DNA of 61,051 nucleotides. Source: Bacteroidales bacterium UBA5197 (GTDB taxonomy: Bacteria; Bacteroidota; Bacteroidia; Bacteroidales; Lentimicrobiaceae). Each line of letters starts with the position of its first letter. The stretch's first letter is position 1. Below are positions 16,820 through 26,042 of the stretch, one piece after another. The stretch lies in assembly GCA_002412885.1 (NCBI GenBank), contig DHVX01000095.1, positions 1 to 61,051 on the forward strand, read 5' to 3'. Made by a program: the position numbers and the translations under genes. Under the pieces are notes generated by a model. That model was not told where the DNA came from. It was given only the letters and a program-made list of their open reading frames with translations, and did no database searches.

Positions 16820-17782
16820 ATGAAAATCGGACTAGACGTTATGGGCGGTGATTTTGCCCCGGGAGCTACTGTTGCCGGAGCTATACTCGCGCTCAAAGAT
16901 TTGCCGCCGGCTGATCGTATTGTACTTATTGGGCTTCAGGATATCATATTTGAAGAACTCTCGAAGCATGGAGTTGATCCATCACTTTTTGATATCGTAC
17001 ATGCAACTGAAGTCATCGGAATGGGCGAACACCCCACTCATGCCATACTCCGAAAGCCGGATTCAAGCATTGGAGTTGGGTTTAAGTGCCTGAAAAATAA
17101 GTCAATTGATGCATTTGCAAGTGCCGGTAGCAGTGGAGCCATGCTTGTGGGATCAATTTATAGCGTCAATAATATTCAGGGCGTTATCAGGCCTTGTACT
17201 TCGGCTGTTCTCCCTCAGGAAGGCGGCGATCTGAGCCTTTTGTTAGATGTGGGTACCAATCCCGATGCCAAACCTGATGTAATGTATCAGTTTGCCTTGC
17301 TGGGATCAATTACCGCCAAAAATGTCTACAAAATCAATAACCCAAGGGTTGCGTTGCTCAATATCGGACATGAAGAGGGAAAAGGGAACCTGCTTAGTCA
17401 GGCTACTTATCAATTGATGAAGGGCACAAAAGAATTTAATTTTATCGGCAATATTGAAGGACGCGATGTGCTTCGGAATAAGGCCGATGTTATAGTTTGC
17501 GATGGTTTCACGGGAAATGTGGTACTGAAAAACCTGGAAGGCATGTTTCGAATTATGATGAAACGCGGCCTGGTTGACGATTACTTTGCAAGGTTTAATT
17601 ACGAAAATTACGGCGGAACCCCCATACTTGGAATCAATTCAACAGTAATTGTTGGACACGGTATTTCCAATGACAAGGCAATAAAAAACATGATATTGCT
17701 GGCAAGAGATATCCATACTGCAAAACTTTCTCAAAAGATCAAGCGTGCACTGGCGCGGGTTGCTGTTGTTGTAAGGGATTAA
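16820..17782 (+). CDS. plsX: Phosphate acyltransferase PlsX
   Basis: A 320-residue peripheral membrane enzyme that turns acyl-ACP plus phosphate into acyl-phosphate for phospholipid synthesis (with PlsY). The start KIGLDVMGGDFAP is diagnostic; ASAGSSGAMLVGS and LLDVGTNPDAKPD follow, and VCDGFTGNVVLKN lies near 220. Length fits the family. It is third in the rpmF-plsX-fabH operon, 45 bases after rpmF and 22 before fabH. Confidence 0.96.
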   Translation: MKIGLDVMGGDFAPGATVAGAILALKDLPPADRIVLIGLQDIIFEELSKHGVDPSLFDIVHATEVIGMGEHPTHAILRKPDSSIGVGFKCLKNKSIDAFASAGSSGAMLVGSIYSVNNIQGVIRPCTSAVLPQEGGDLSLLLDVGTNPDAKPDVMYQFALLGSITAKNVYKINNPRVALLNIGHEEGKGNLLSQATYQLMKGTKEFNFIGNIEGRDVLRNKADVIVCDGFTGNVVLKNLEGMFRIMMKRGLVDDYFARFNYENYGGTPILGINSTVIVGHGISNDKAIKNMILLARDIHTAKLSQKIKRALARVAVVVRD

Positions 17783-17804
17783 TTAATTTACACAAGAATT
17801 GCTG

Positions 17805-18809
17805 ATGACTAAATTAAGAGCTGCAATAACCGGAGTAGGAGGGTATGTTCCTGAATATATTCTGACTAACGAAGAACTCAGTCGAATGGTAGATACTTCC
17901 GACGAGTGGATTATGTCTAGGATAGGAATCAAAGAACGTCATATTCTTAAAGGAGAGGGAAGAGGTACTTCTGATATGGGCGCTGAAGCGGTGAGGCAAC
18001 TTCTGGCCAAAACCGGCACCAAACCCGAAGAAGTTGATATGCTCATTTGTGGAGTAGTAACCCCTGATATGCTTTTCCCGGCAACGGCCAATATAATTGC
18101 TGATAAAACCAACATCAGGAATGCTTTTGGATATGATATCAATGCTGGTTGTTCAAGTTTTCTATACGCCCTTTCCACAGCTTCAAAGTTTATTGAATCC
18201 GGCTCACACAAAAAAGTAATTGTTGTTGGAGCTGATAAAATGTCGTCGATAGTTGATTATACCGACCGTGCTACCTGTCCGATTTTTGGTGATGGTGCTG
18301 CAGCCGTGCTGCTTGAGCCGACAACCGAAGAGGTTGGTGTGGTAGATTCCATACTTCAAAGCGATGGTATTGGACGCATTCATCTTCATCAGAAAGCTGG
18401 TGGTTCAGCCAAACCACCTACCTATGATACCATAGCAGCACGCGAACATTATGTTTACCAGGAGGGTCAGTCTGTTTTTAAATGGGCTGTTTCAAAAATG
18501 GCTGATGTTTCTGCAGAAATGATGGATCGTCATGGCATTACTCCTGAAACACTTACATGGCTGGTTCCTCATCAGGCAAATATGCGCATCATTGAAGCTA
18601 CAGCCAACCGCATGGGCATTCAAAAAGATCAGGTGATGATCAACATAGAGCGTTTTGGAAATACCACTTCGGCAACACTGCCGCTTTGCCTGTGGGAATG
18701 GGAAAATCAACTAAAAAAAGGTGATAATATTATTCTGGCTGCTTTTGGTGCCGGCTTTACCTGGGGTTCACTTTATCTAAAATGGGCTTACGACGGTGAT
18801 AAGGTCTGA
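17805..18809 (+). CDS. fabH: 3-oxoacyl-ACP synthase III
   Basis: A 334-residue KAS III, which starts fatty-acid synthesis by condensing an acyl-CoA with malonyl-ACP. The catalytic triad is visible as Cys116 (AGCSSFLYAL), His256 (VPHQANMRI) and Asn286 (GNTTSATLP). The early EWIMSRIGIKERH is a family hallmark. A TTG two codons upstream (17799) could also be used, but the ATG at 17805 starts the conserved sequence. It closes the operon and is followed by a strong terminator. Bacteroidota often carry several FabH copies, so this may be one of more than one. Confidence 0.95.
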   Translation: MTKLRAAITGVGGYVPEYILTNEELSRMVDTSDEWIMSRIGIKERHILKGEGRGTSDMGAEAVRQLLAKTGTKPEEVDMLICGVVTPDMLFPATANIIADKTNIRNAFGYDINAGCSSFLYALSTASKFIESGSHKKVIVVGADKMSSIVDYTDRATCPIFGDGAAAVLLEPTTEEVGVVDSILQSDGIGRIHLHQKAGGSAKPPTYDTIAAREHYVYQEGQSVFKWAVSKMADVSAEMMDRHGITPETLTWLVPHQANMRIIEATANRMGIQKDQVMINIERFGNTTSATLPLCLWEWENQLKKGDNIILAAFGAGFTWGSLYLKWAYDGDKV

Positions 18810-18833
18810 AAAAGACTTAGACAAGTAAAATGA

Positions 18834-18864
18834 AAAAGGCCTGTAAGTACTACAGGCTTTTTTT
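18834..18864. terminator. Terminator after fabH (bidirectional)
   Basis: GCCTGTA/TACAGGC around AGTAC, followed by a seven-T run on the plus strand and CCTTTTTCATTTT on the minus strand. It can also stop transcription leaving hflX. Confidence 0.9.
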
Positions 18865-18917
18865 ATGCTGCTCTTTCAGGGCGGTGTAGCAGAGCGATTC
18901 CCAAGGGCAGCTTAAAG

Positions 18918-20102
18918 TTAGTATAGCAGCTTGTTGAATGGATACCGTACTACGTGGATCTCATGTATGGCATTATACAGGTCTTTTCTGAATTCTTCCA
19001 GATTTATAAGCTTTGTGGCGGATATAAATTGCGCGGGGCTGTTTACTTTGGCTATCCATGTGCGTTTCAGGTCTTCGTAGGATACGTTCTCCTTTGTTGC
19101 AGGGCTGAGGTCGTCTTTGTCCTTTTCGGTGAAACTGTAGGCATCTACTTTGTTAAAAACCATCATTACAGGTTTATCGGATGCGCCGATTTCTGATAAG
19201 GTCTGGGTTACCACATTGATCTGATCTTCAAATCCGGGGTGCGAAATGTCAACAATGTGAAGCAGCAGGTCGGCTTCCCTCACTTCGTCAAGTGTTGATT
19301 TAAAGGATTCTACAAGTCCGTGAGGAAGTTTGCGGATAAAACCTACCGTATCGGTTAACAAAAACGGGAGATTCTCAAAAACCACCTTTCTTACTGTGGT
19401 ATCAAGGGTTGCAAAGAGCTTGTTTTCCGCAAATACATCTGACTTACTCAGCAGATTCATTAGTGTTGATTTGCCAACATTGGTATATCCGATCAACGCT
19501 ACTCTGACCAGTTTTTCTCTGCCACTGCGTTGGGTAACCTTTTGTTTGTCAATGTCTTTAAGCTTCTCTTTGAGCAACGAAATTTTATCGCGGATAATAC
19601 GACGGTCTGTTTCAATTTCTTTTTCTCCGGGACCACGCATTCCGATTCCTCCCCTTTGCTTTTCAAGGTGGGTCCACATTCGCGAAAGCCGGGGCAGTAA
19701 ATACTGGTATTGCGCCAGCTCAACCTGGGTTCGGGCTGTGGCGGTGCGGGCACGTTTGGCAAAAATGTCGAGAATCAGTGTGGTGCGATCCAATACTTTA
19801 CACTCAAGCTCTTTCTCAATATTTCGCAGTTGCGATGGACTGAGTTCATCGTCAAATACAACTGTGCCAACATTTTCGTTGGTGATAAATGCTTTTATTT
19901 CTTCCAGTTTGCCGGAGCCTACAAATGTGCGGGAATCGGGCTTGTCAAGTCTCTGAATAAACCTTTTAACGGATGAACCGCCAGCTGTTTCAAGTAAAAA
20001 TTCAAGTTCATCAAGGGTTTCCCTGAGTCGGTCTTCGTCCTGCCGATAGGTAATCAGTCCAACAAGTACAGCGGTTTCAGTTATGGGTGTATGCTCAATC
20101 AT
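18918..20102 (-). CDS. hflX: Ribosome-associated GTPase HflX
   Basis: A 394-residue HflX. The N-terminal nucleotide-binding domain includes FVGSGKLEEI and VFDDELSPSQLRNIE, and the coiled region QYQYLLPRLSRMW leads to GGIGMRGPGEKEIE. The G domain has GYTNVGKST (about 210), DTVGFIRKLPH and NKVD. The C-terminal ~60 residues are a short extension (KNVSYEDLKRTW to YPFNKLLY). HflX splits stalled 70S ribosomes, particularly under stress. A -7 box (20124-20131) lies just upstream, giving a very short leader. Confidence 0.96.
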   Translation of the reverse strand: MIEHTPITETAVLVGLITYRQDEDRLRETLDELEFLLETAGGSSVKRFIQRLDKPDSRTFVGSGKLEEIKAFITNENVGTVVFDDELSPSQLRNIEKELECKVLDRTTLILDIFAKRARTATARTQVELAQYQYLLPRLSRMWTHLEKQRGGIGMRGPGEKEIETDRRIIRDKISLLKEKLKDIDKQKVTQRSGREKLVRVALIGYTNVGKSTLMNLLSKSDVFAENKLFATLDTTVRKVVFENLPFLLTDTVGFIRKLPHGLVESFKSTLDEVREADLLLHIVDISHPGFEDQINVVTQTLSEIGASDKPVMMVFNKVDAYSFTEKDKDDLSPATKENVSYEDLKRTWIAKVNSPAQFISATKLINLEEFRKDLYNAIHEIHVVRYPFNKLLY

Positions 20103-20123
20103 TTAGTCAGGTTATATTTTCTG

Positions 20124-20131
20124 CAAAGATA
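20124..20131 (-). promoter_or_regulatory. Predicted -7 box TATCTTTG of hflX
   Basis: Exact consensus on the minus strand, 21 bases before the hflX ATG; a TTG at 20156-20154 lies 22 bases upstream. Confidence 0.6.
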
Positions 20132-20187
20132 AGGTTTAGTTGGTTCAGAGAATCAAGTGTTTCGGGCACAACCTTACCAAACGGATC

Positions 20188-20667
20188 TCACCCTATCAGC
20201 GATTTTGCAACTATTCCCAGCAAATCAACCTGATCGAGGTTTTTGAGGATTTCAGTGATTTTTGCCGTTTTATCCTGTGTTGGAATGTCAGATTTGATGA
20301 CCTGAGCAATGTCTCTTGATTGTTTTACAGTGACGTATTCTTCCAGAGCCAGCATGGCTGGGTTGGTTTCAGGGTTGGTTTTTTCCGGAAGTCCGAATGC
20401 TTCGAGTTCGGCAATGCTGGCTTCGAGTACTTCGCGTGCCATTTTACGGCATTCATCAATCTGCGAAATCCTTCCGGTTGCATCGCGCAACGACCATGAG
20501 CTGAAATCAGGTTGAATGGACCTGATCAGCTCAGTTTTACGCGAGTTTTCACCGAATATCCTGCCAAGGATCATAACTGCATTTGTTTTCCACGATTGCA
20601 GATCGAAAGGTTTAAGGTCGAGGCGTGCTATAAGGTCGTTGATCAGGTTTATCTCTTTGTTCGACAT
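20188..20667 (-). CDS. Hypothetical helical protein
   Basis: A 159-residue soluble protein, mostly alpha-helical and acidic, without signal peptide or membrane segment. I do not recognise a family. The N-terminal part (INDLIARLDLKPFDLQSW, then AVMILGRIFGENSRK) resembles leader segments seen in a range of Bacteroidota hypothetical proteins. The C-terminal helices (EYVTVKQSRDIAQVI) have no obvious motif. It is divergent from dnaG and ends 57 bases before the hflX promoter box, so it is probably its own unit. Confidence 0.65.
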   Translation of the reverse strand: MSNKEINLINDLIARLDLKPFDLQSWKTNAVMILGRIFGENSRKTELIRSIQPDFSSWSLRDATGRISQIDECRKMAREVLEASIAELEAFGLPEKTNPETNPAMLALEEYVTVKQSRDIAQVIKSDIPTQDKTAKITEILKNLDQVDLLGIVAKSLIG

Positions 20668-20785
20668 GGCTGGAGCAGATTTTCAGGATGAGGGTGAATT
20701 TTATGTATTGCTAAATTAGACATTATTCTCAAAGAATTGCTTTTAAGCAGATGATTTTTTACCGGCTCTAATCCATGTCTTTTTG

Positions 20786-20793
20786 TACATTTG
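20786..20793 (+). promoter_or_regulatory. Predicted -7 box TACATTTG of dnaG
   Basis: Exact TAnnTTTG match 27 bases before the TTG start of dnaG. Confidence 0.55.
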
Positions 20794-20820
20794 AGGTTAA
20801 TATTTTCTAACTCTATCTGA

Positions 20821-22776
20821 TTGATACCCAGAGACACCATACAAAGCATTATTGATGCAGCGCGCATCGACGAAGTAGTCGGCGATTTTGTTCAGCTCAA
20901 AAAACGAGGCGTTAACCTGTTGGGTTTGTGTCCGTTTCATAACGAACGAACACCTTCATTCACTGTTTCGCCGGCAAAAGGAATTTTCAAGTGTTTCGGC
21001 TGTGGCAAAGCTGGAAATTCGGTCAATTTTATAATGGAGCACGAAAAGTACTCCTACCCCGAAGCGCTCAGGTATCTGGCAAATAAATACAGCATTGAAA
21101 TTGAGGAGCAGGAACCTACGCCCGAAGAGAAACAGCTGGATACTGACCGTGACAGTCTTTTTGCCCTGAACACTTTTGCCCAGAAATTTTATACCCAAAC
21201 CCTTCGCCAAACCGAGGAAGGCAGAGCCATTGGTCTGAGCTATTTTATCGAAAGAGGTTTTCGTGAAGATATCATCGATGCGTTTCAACTGGGCTTTTCG
21301 CCAACAGCCTGGGATGCATTTACTCAACATGCCATCAAACACGGATTTGCCGAAAAATATCTGATTGATTCAGGACTTACCATCAGCAAAGAAGGTAAAC
21401 TTTACGACCGCTTCCGCGAAAGGGTTATGTTCCCGATTCACAACCTTACCGGAAAGGTGATTGGTTTTGGTGGCCGGATACTTACTTCCGATAAAACCAA
21501 GCCCAAGTATGTAAATTCGCCGGAGTCGGAAGTTTACAATAAATCGAAAAGCCTTTACGGGATATGGCTGGCCCGGGGTGCTATTGTTGCCCGCGACAAT
21601 TGTTATCTGGTTGAGGGTTACACCGATGTAATTTCGTTGCATCAATCGGGGATTGAGAATGTTGTGGCTTCGTCGGGAACATCGCTGACAAACGACCAGA
21701 TTAAACTCATCAACAAATATACCCGCAACATTACCATTCTTTATGATGGCGACCCTGCCGGAATAAAAGCTTCCTTCAGGGGAATTGATATGATTCTGGA
21801 GCAGGGCATGAATGTGAAGATTGTGCTGTTTCCTGATGGTGAAGATCCGGATTCATATGCGCGAAAGAACCGTTCAGCCGATGTGGAGGCATTTATCTCC
21901 TCTCAATCTGACGATTTCATCACATTCAAAACCAGGATGTTGCTTAGTGAAACCAACAATGATCCTGTCAAAAAAGCCGGGTTGATTCATGAAATAATTC
22001 AATCCATCAGTTTGATTCCCGATGGCATTATCCGCCCCTTATACATCCGCGAATGTGCCGAAATAATGGGTCTGGCCGAGCAAACCCTGATGAATGAACT
22101 CAACAGGGTTTTGCGGAAGAAGAGACTGAAAGGCGCTCAGGAAGAATCTGTGAATGAAGAAGTTCAGGATCAACAGCTTGTTGCACCTCCGCAGGAACAG
22201 GTTTTGGATATTACCGATTGCAGTGCTCAGGAGCTGGATGTAATCAGGGTTTTACTGCACTTCTCCGATAAAGTTTTGAAATTCAAGCAGCCGGGAAATG
22301 AACCTGAAGAAATTGTAATTACTGAAGTTGGGGTTGCAGAATACATCTGCAATGACTTAAGAGCCAATCAGATAGTATTTGATTTACCTGTTTATCAAAT
22401 CATTTTTGAAGCTTTTTGTGTGGGTGTTGACAATCAGGAACTTCCTGACGAAAAGTATTTTCTGATGCATGTTGATCATACAGTTGCAGATACTGCCATC
22501 AATATTATCACTCAGCGCTATGAACTTAGCCCGGGTTGGGAAGAAATTAAGATTTATGTTGCTTCGGAAGCGGATAAACTTGAAGATACGGTGAGTCAGG
22601 CTGTTTTATCGCTGATGCATCGGAAGTTATCTGCTATGATATTTGTAAATCAGAAAAAAATGAAAGAATTGCCGGCAGACAGCGAAGAATGGGCCGATCA
22701 CCTTTCCCGGGATATTCATTTAAAGCAGGCCCGCAATGAAATCAGCCGGCGGCTTGGTCGCACCCTTAATAACTGA
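20821..22776 (+). CDS. dnaG: DNA primase, TTG start
   Basis: A 651-residue DnaG that makes RNA primers at the replication fork. The CHC2 zinc finger (CPFHNERTPSF and CFGCGKAGN) lies at about 39-67. The TOPRIM core carries the catalytic EGYTDVI (about 264) and ILYDGDPAGIKAS (about 307). The C-terminal ~190 residues are the DnaB-interaction region. The start is the TTG at 20821: the codon before it is an in-frame TGA (20818-20820), no in-frame ATG precedes the zinc finger, and IPRDTIQSIID matches where DnaG proteins begin. Confidence 0.96.
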   Translation: MIPRDTIQSIIDAARIDEVVGDFVQLKKRGVNLLGLCPFHNERTPSFTVSPAKGIFKCFGCGKAGNSVNFIMEHEKYSYPEALRYLANKYSIEIEEQEPTPEEKQLDTDRDSLFALNTFAQKFYTQTLRQTEEGRAIGLSYFIERGFREDIIDAFQLGFSPTAWDAFTQHAIKHGFAEKYLIDSGLTISKEGKLYDRFRERVMFPIHNLTGKVIGFGGRILTSDKTKPKYVNSPESEVYNKSKSLYGIWLARGAIVARDNCYLVEGYTDVISLHQSGIENVVASSGTSLTNDQIKLINKYTRNITILYDGDPAGIKASFRGIDMILEQGMNVKIVLFPDGEDPDSYARKNRSADVEAFISSQSDDFITFKTRMLLSETNNDPVKKAGLIHEIIQSISLIPDGIIRPLYIRECAEIMGLAEQTLMNELNRVLRKKRLKGAQEESVNEEVQDQQLVAPPQEQVLDITDCSAQELDVIRVLLHFSDKVLKFKQPGNEPEEIVITEVGVAEYICNDLRANQIVFDLPVYQIIFEAFCVGVDNQELPDEKYFLMHVDHTVADTAINIITQRYELSPGWEEIKIYVASEADKLEDTVSQAVLSLMHRKLSAMIFVNQKKMKELPADSEEWADHLSRDIHLKQARNEISRRLGRTLNN

Positions 22777-22780
22777 TAAG

Positions 22781-22968
22781 AAGGTTAAGGTTAAGGTTGA
22801 TGTTGTGCTTCGACTGTGCTCAGCAACCGAGGTTGAGGTTGAGAGCATAGTAGGTACTCAATCTCGACCATCATTCTAAATCCGAAATCCGAACCGAAGC
22901 GAAGCGGAGCTCACCGAAGGTAAATCCGAAATCCGAGATTCGAAATCCGAAATTCAAAATCCGAAATC
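22781..22968. repeat. Degenerate microrepeat cluster after dnaG
   Basis: Three GGTTAA-type hexamers (22783-22800), GAGGTTGAGGTTGAG (22829-22843), and six or more ATCCGAAAT-type units (22880-22968) sit between dnaG and a small membrane-protein gene. TTCGACTGTGCTCAGCAACC (22810-22829) is flanked by them. The same ATCCGAAAT unit appears at 2228-2250. Confidence 0.75.
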
Positions 22969-23030
22969 CTCAACAAAAACTTTCTTAAATATGAAGTGTT
23001 TATTGGTCTGAAACTAAAAACTTTATACAA

Positions 23031-23243
23031 ATGAAAAAAAATGTGGGCAACACCGATAAGCTGATTCGACTCTTAATTGCTTTACTTATTGCAGTACTTT
23101 ACTTTACCGATCTTATCAGCGGAACACTGGCAATTGTGCTTGGAGTGGTTGCGCTGATAATGGTTGTCACCAGTTTATTGAACTTTTGCGGTTTTTATGC
23201 CATTTTCGGAATCTCGACCTGCAAAACAAAGGAAGTAAAATAA
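23031..23243 (+). CDS. Small DUF2892 (YgaP-type) membrane protein
   Basis: A 70-residue protein with two hydrophobic helices (LIRLLIALLIAVLYFTDLI and LAIVLGVVALIMVVTSLL). The opening NVGNTDKLIRL and the end FCGFYAIFGISTCKTK match DUF2892, the transmembrane part of YgaP rhodaneses that also occurs alone. Two cysteines lie in the last third. Function is unknown. It is a single gene with its own terminator. Confidence 0.85.
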   Translation: MKKNVGNTDKLIRLLIALLIAVLYFTDLISGTLAIVLGVVALIMVVTSLLNFCGFYAIFGISTCKTKEVK

Positions 23244-23280
23244 TACAACTTCCAGCCTTGCTTTGATCAGGGGAAAAATT

Positions 23281-23318
23281 AAAAAAGCCTGCTAATCTTT
23301 GATGATAGCAGGCTTTTG
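23281..23318. terminator. Terminator, bidirectional
   Basis: AGCCTGCTA (23286-23294) pairs with TAGCAGGCT (23306-23314); TTTTGTTGTT follows rightward and TTTTTTAATTTTT leftward. Confidence 0.88.
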
Positions 23319-23385
23319 TTGTTAATTATTATTTTGCTAGACAAGATCAGATTCGCAAAATTTGCAATCGATTACTTAGCGAATC

Positions 23386-23772
23386 TCATCTGAACTTATC
23401 ATCATAAGGCCCTATTTTGAATAATATTATCAACGCAAAACAAAATATTGCCACCAGACTAAAGATTAATAATTTTTTTCTGTTTTCAAGGTGAGCATAC
23501 CCTGCAATGATAGTGTTATGTTTATTTCTGATCAGTAAAATATAATACATCAGGACAAAGGTTATTAACCAGAAAAATCCCACATTTTTGTAAATGGAAA
23601 TTGAAAAAAGATGCTCAATGTGATAAATGATCAAAAATATCAGGTGGCTAATAGCTAAAGACAAGAGAAAAATAGTCAGGACTTTGACTCGTTCTTTCCG
23701 GCGTGGATGATATAATACTATTCTATCCAGTAAGGAATAAAAACTAAAATATAACCACTCAAATAAACTCAT
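23386..23772 (-). CDS. Hypothetical membrane protein
   Basis: A 128-residue protein with three or four predicted membrane helices (for example VLTIFLLSLAISHLIFLIIY and FFWLITFVLMYYILLI) separated by basic loops, including YHPRRKERVK and RNKHN. I do not recognise a family. Its gene converges on the terminator at 23281-23318. The strong alternation of helices and charged loops argues that it is a real gene. Confidence 0.6.
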   Translation of the reverse strand: MSLFEWLYFSFYSLLDRIVLYHPRRKERVKVLTIFLLSLAISHLIFLIIYHIEHLFSISIYKNVGFFWLITFVLMYYILLIRNKHNTIIAGYAHLENRKKLLIFSLVAIFCFALIILFKIGPYDDKFR

Positions 23773-24190
23773 TTGGCATCATTTCTATATTTACCCAATT
23801 CAACAAATTCTATACTGCTGGCATAGTGAGTCAAAAGTAGGGAATATTATTGAATTGCAAATCCTTTGGGTTGATAGCGGAAACTTAAATGTTGCTCAGC
23901 ACTACTGAGTGAATTATTTCCCACATTGATCGCTATTTATAAACAATTTAAATTGTGATAGGGAATCCTATTTGTGAAAATGCTGAAATGAAAATATTCT
24001 ACATTTACCACCAGAAATTCTAAAACGGGCTACCCTTGGCAAAAGAGAAGGGGATTGTTTACATACAATGTAACGGCAAAGCGAAATTGCCAGTGGAAAC
24101 ATTCATAAAATTTGCAATTACCTTGAATCACCAGAGACTCCTTAAAAAATAAGGTAAACTTTAAAATCAGTTTTTTATAAAAGGAAGCCA
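23773..24190. other. Intergenic gap
   Basis: A 418-base AT-rich stretch with no gene, RNA or clear repeat that I can support. Confidence 0.5.
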
Positions 24191-24679
24191 ATGCAACTTA
24201 AAAGTTTAATAATATGCTCCGTAATCCTGCTCAGACTTGGTCTTTCTAATCTGGAAGCTCAGGATAACATGAATACCTCAGGTGGAAATGCCGAAGGCAA
24301 CGGCGGTACAGAAAGCTATTCCATCGGACAGGTTGTCTGCCATACTTATACCGGCACCAACGGCTCATCAGCTGAGGGCGTTCAACAACCTTATGAAATC
24401 TCAAATATTCTGTCGATAGAAGAAAAACCCGGGATAAGTCTTTTAGCAACAGCCTTTCCAAATCCTGCAAATGAAGGTCTTACCCTTCAGATCAATGAAC
24501 CTGTAATTTCTGATTTATCATATCAGTTACTGGATTTCCACGGAAGGATTTTGCTAAGTGAACGAATTACAGACAATCAGACCAGCATAGGGATGAGCAA
24601 TCGCGTGCCAGCAACTTATTTTCTAAAGGTAACACAGGGTTACAAAGAAATCAAAACGTTTAAAATCATAAAAAATTAA
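24191..24679 (+). CDS. Small T9SS-exported protein
   Basis: A 162-residue exported protein. After a signal peptide (SLIICSVILLRLGLSNLEAQ) comes a short glycine-rich unit, GGNAEGNGGTESYSIGQVV to GVQQPYEIS, found in many small Bacteroidota secreted proteins. The remaining ~85 residues (TAFPNPANEGLTLQI to FKIIKN) are a type A T9SS sorting domain. It has no visible catalytic domain. An AAAGGAAG precedes the ATG. The next gene follows after 12 bases with its own AAGGAG, so the two are likely co-transcribed. Confidence 0.85.
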   Translation: MQLKSLIICSVILLRLGLSNLEAQDNMNTSGGNAEGNGGTESYSIGQVVCHTYTGTNGSSAEGVQQPYEISNILSIEEKPGISLLATAFPNPANEGLTLQINEPVISDLSYQLLDFHGRILLSERITDNQTSIGMSNRVPATYFLKVTQGYKEIKTFKIIKN

Positions 24680-24691
24680 GGAGTTACAACT

Positions 24692-25930
24692 ATGAAAAAA
24701 CTGTTGATCATTACTACAGCATTCTTGTTTACACTGTCTTTTTTCAATCTGAAGCAAGCCAATGGACAGGCGCCTGAAAAAATAAACTATCAATCCGTTA
24801 TTCGAAATACAAGTAACCATTTAGTAAGCAACCAGCTGATCGGCATGAGAATAAGTATTCTGCATTCGACACCTGATAGTGACGCAGTTTTTGTGGAAAC
24901 GCACTCCACAAGAACCAACGCCAATGGTTTGGTTACGATAGAAATCGGAAATGGAACCCTTGTTTCAGGTAATTTTTCAACAATTAATTGGGCGGATGGT
25001 TTGTACTTTATTAAAATAGAGACCGATCCGACAACTGAAGGAGGTACTGAATATACAATTTCAGGTACAAGCCAACTGCTGAGTGTACCTTACGCTTTGC
25101 ACGCCAAAACAGCTGAAACTATTACAGGCGGGAACAATCCGGGAAACTTTGTTATGCCTGCTGTTACCACCAATGCCGTTATAGGCATTTCATCAAACAA
25201 CGCAACATTTAGCGGCAGCATTGGCAATGCCAATAGCAGCCAGATATTGGTACGTGGCATAGTTTATTCCACTTCACCGAATCCGGGTTTATATTCATCG
25301 AAAATTATGATCGGTTCGGGTATTGGAATGTTTGAAGCTACGACTGAGATTAATCAATCCGGGCATCTGTTAAAAGCGAATACAACCTACTACGTCAGGG
25401 CATATGCATTAACTGAAAATAATATTTCATTTTATGGTAATGAAGTAACATTCACAACATTACCTGTTGGACAAACCGGGCCTGGTGGTGGCATTGTATT
25501 CTTTGACAAAGGCGTCAACACAGAAGGCTGGAGATATCTGGAAGCAGCACCTTTAGATCAAAGTACGGGTACAGTCTGGGGGTGCAATAATACACTTATC
25601 CCCGGAACGCAGATGGCTATCGGCAAAGGTGAGATGAATACGGAACTGATAGTTGGAGCATGTAGTGAAACAGATTATGCTGCAAAATTGTGCTACGAAC
25701 TGGTTTTAGGTGGTCAGAGTGATTGGTTTTTGCCATCGATTGATGAGTTGAACCTGATGTATAATAATATGTATATCAATAATATAGGCAACTTAACAGG
25801 CTCTTACTGGTCTTCATCGGCATCAGAAACAATCAGCCATGAAGCGTATGTTTATGGAATCCAGGATGGATATATAGGTAATATGTGGAAGAACCAAAAT
25901 GCTTATGTCCGGGCTGTAAGGGCATATTAA
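24692..25930 (+). CDS. Secreted protein with DUF1566-like C-terminal domain
   Basis: A 412-residue exported protein. The signal peptide is followed by PEKINYQSVIRNTSNHLV, a common start in Bacteroidota surface proteins, an Ig-like section to about 145, and a fibronectin-like strand set ending YYVRAYALTENN. The C-terminal ~150 residues read GQTGPGGGIVFFDKG, WFLPSIDELNLMY, YWSSSASE and VRAVRAY, the pattern of the DUF1566/Lcl-type lectin-like fold. It has no T9SS tail, so it may act as partner of the small T9SS protein encoded 12 bases upstream (inference). Terminator at 25986-26023. Confidence 0.8.
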   Translation: MKKLLIITTAFLFTLSFFNLKQANGQAPEKINYQSVIRNTSNHLVSNQLIGMRISILHSTPDSDAVFVETHSTRTNANGLVTIEIGNGTLVSGNFSTINWADGLYFIKIETDPTTEGGTEYTISGTSQLLSVPYALHAKTAETITGGNNPGNFVMPAVTTNAVIGISSNNATFSGSIGNANSSQILVRGIVYSTSPNPGLYSSKIMIGSGIGMFEATTEINQSGHLLKANTTYYVRAYALTENNISFYGNEVTFTTLPVGQTGPGGGIVFFDKGVNTEGWRYLEAAPLDQSTGTVWGCNNTLIPGTQMAIGKGEMNTELIVGACSETDYAAKLCYELVLGGQSDWFLPSIDELNLMYNNMYINNIGNLTGSYWSSSASETISHEAYVYGIQDGYIGNMWKNQNAYVRAVRAY

Positions 25931-25985
25931 CAATCTGTTTCTTTCTTTAATACCAGACTTGCCCGCTTAGCTGGTTTTATAATTA

Positions 25986-26023
25986 AAAACGCCTGTTACC
26001 CTTTAAAGGCAACAGGCGTTTTT
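25986..26023. terminator. Bidirectional terminator
   Basis: AAAAACGCCTGTT pairs with AACAGGCGTTTTT around a CCCTTTAAAGG inner stem, with T runs on both strands. It serves the rightward DUF1566 gene and the leftward YceI gene. Confidence 0.92.
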
Positions 26024-26042
26024 GTATTTATTACTCAAACTA

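Noticed and set aside
19330..19956. 208-codon frame on the plus strand
   Set aside because: It lies entirely antisense to the hflX GTPase domain and is serine-rich, as expected from a reverse reading.
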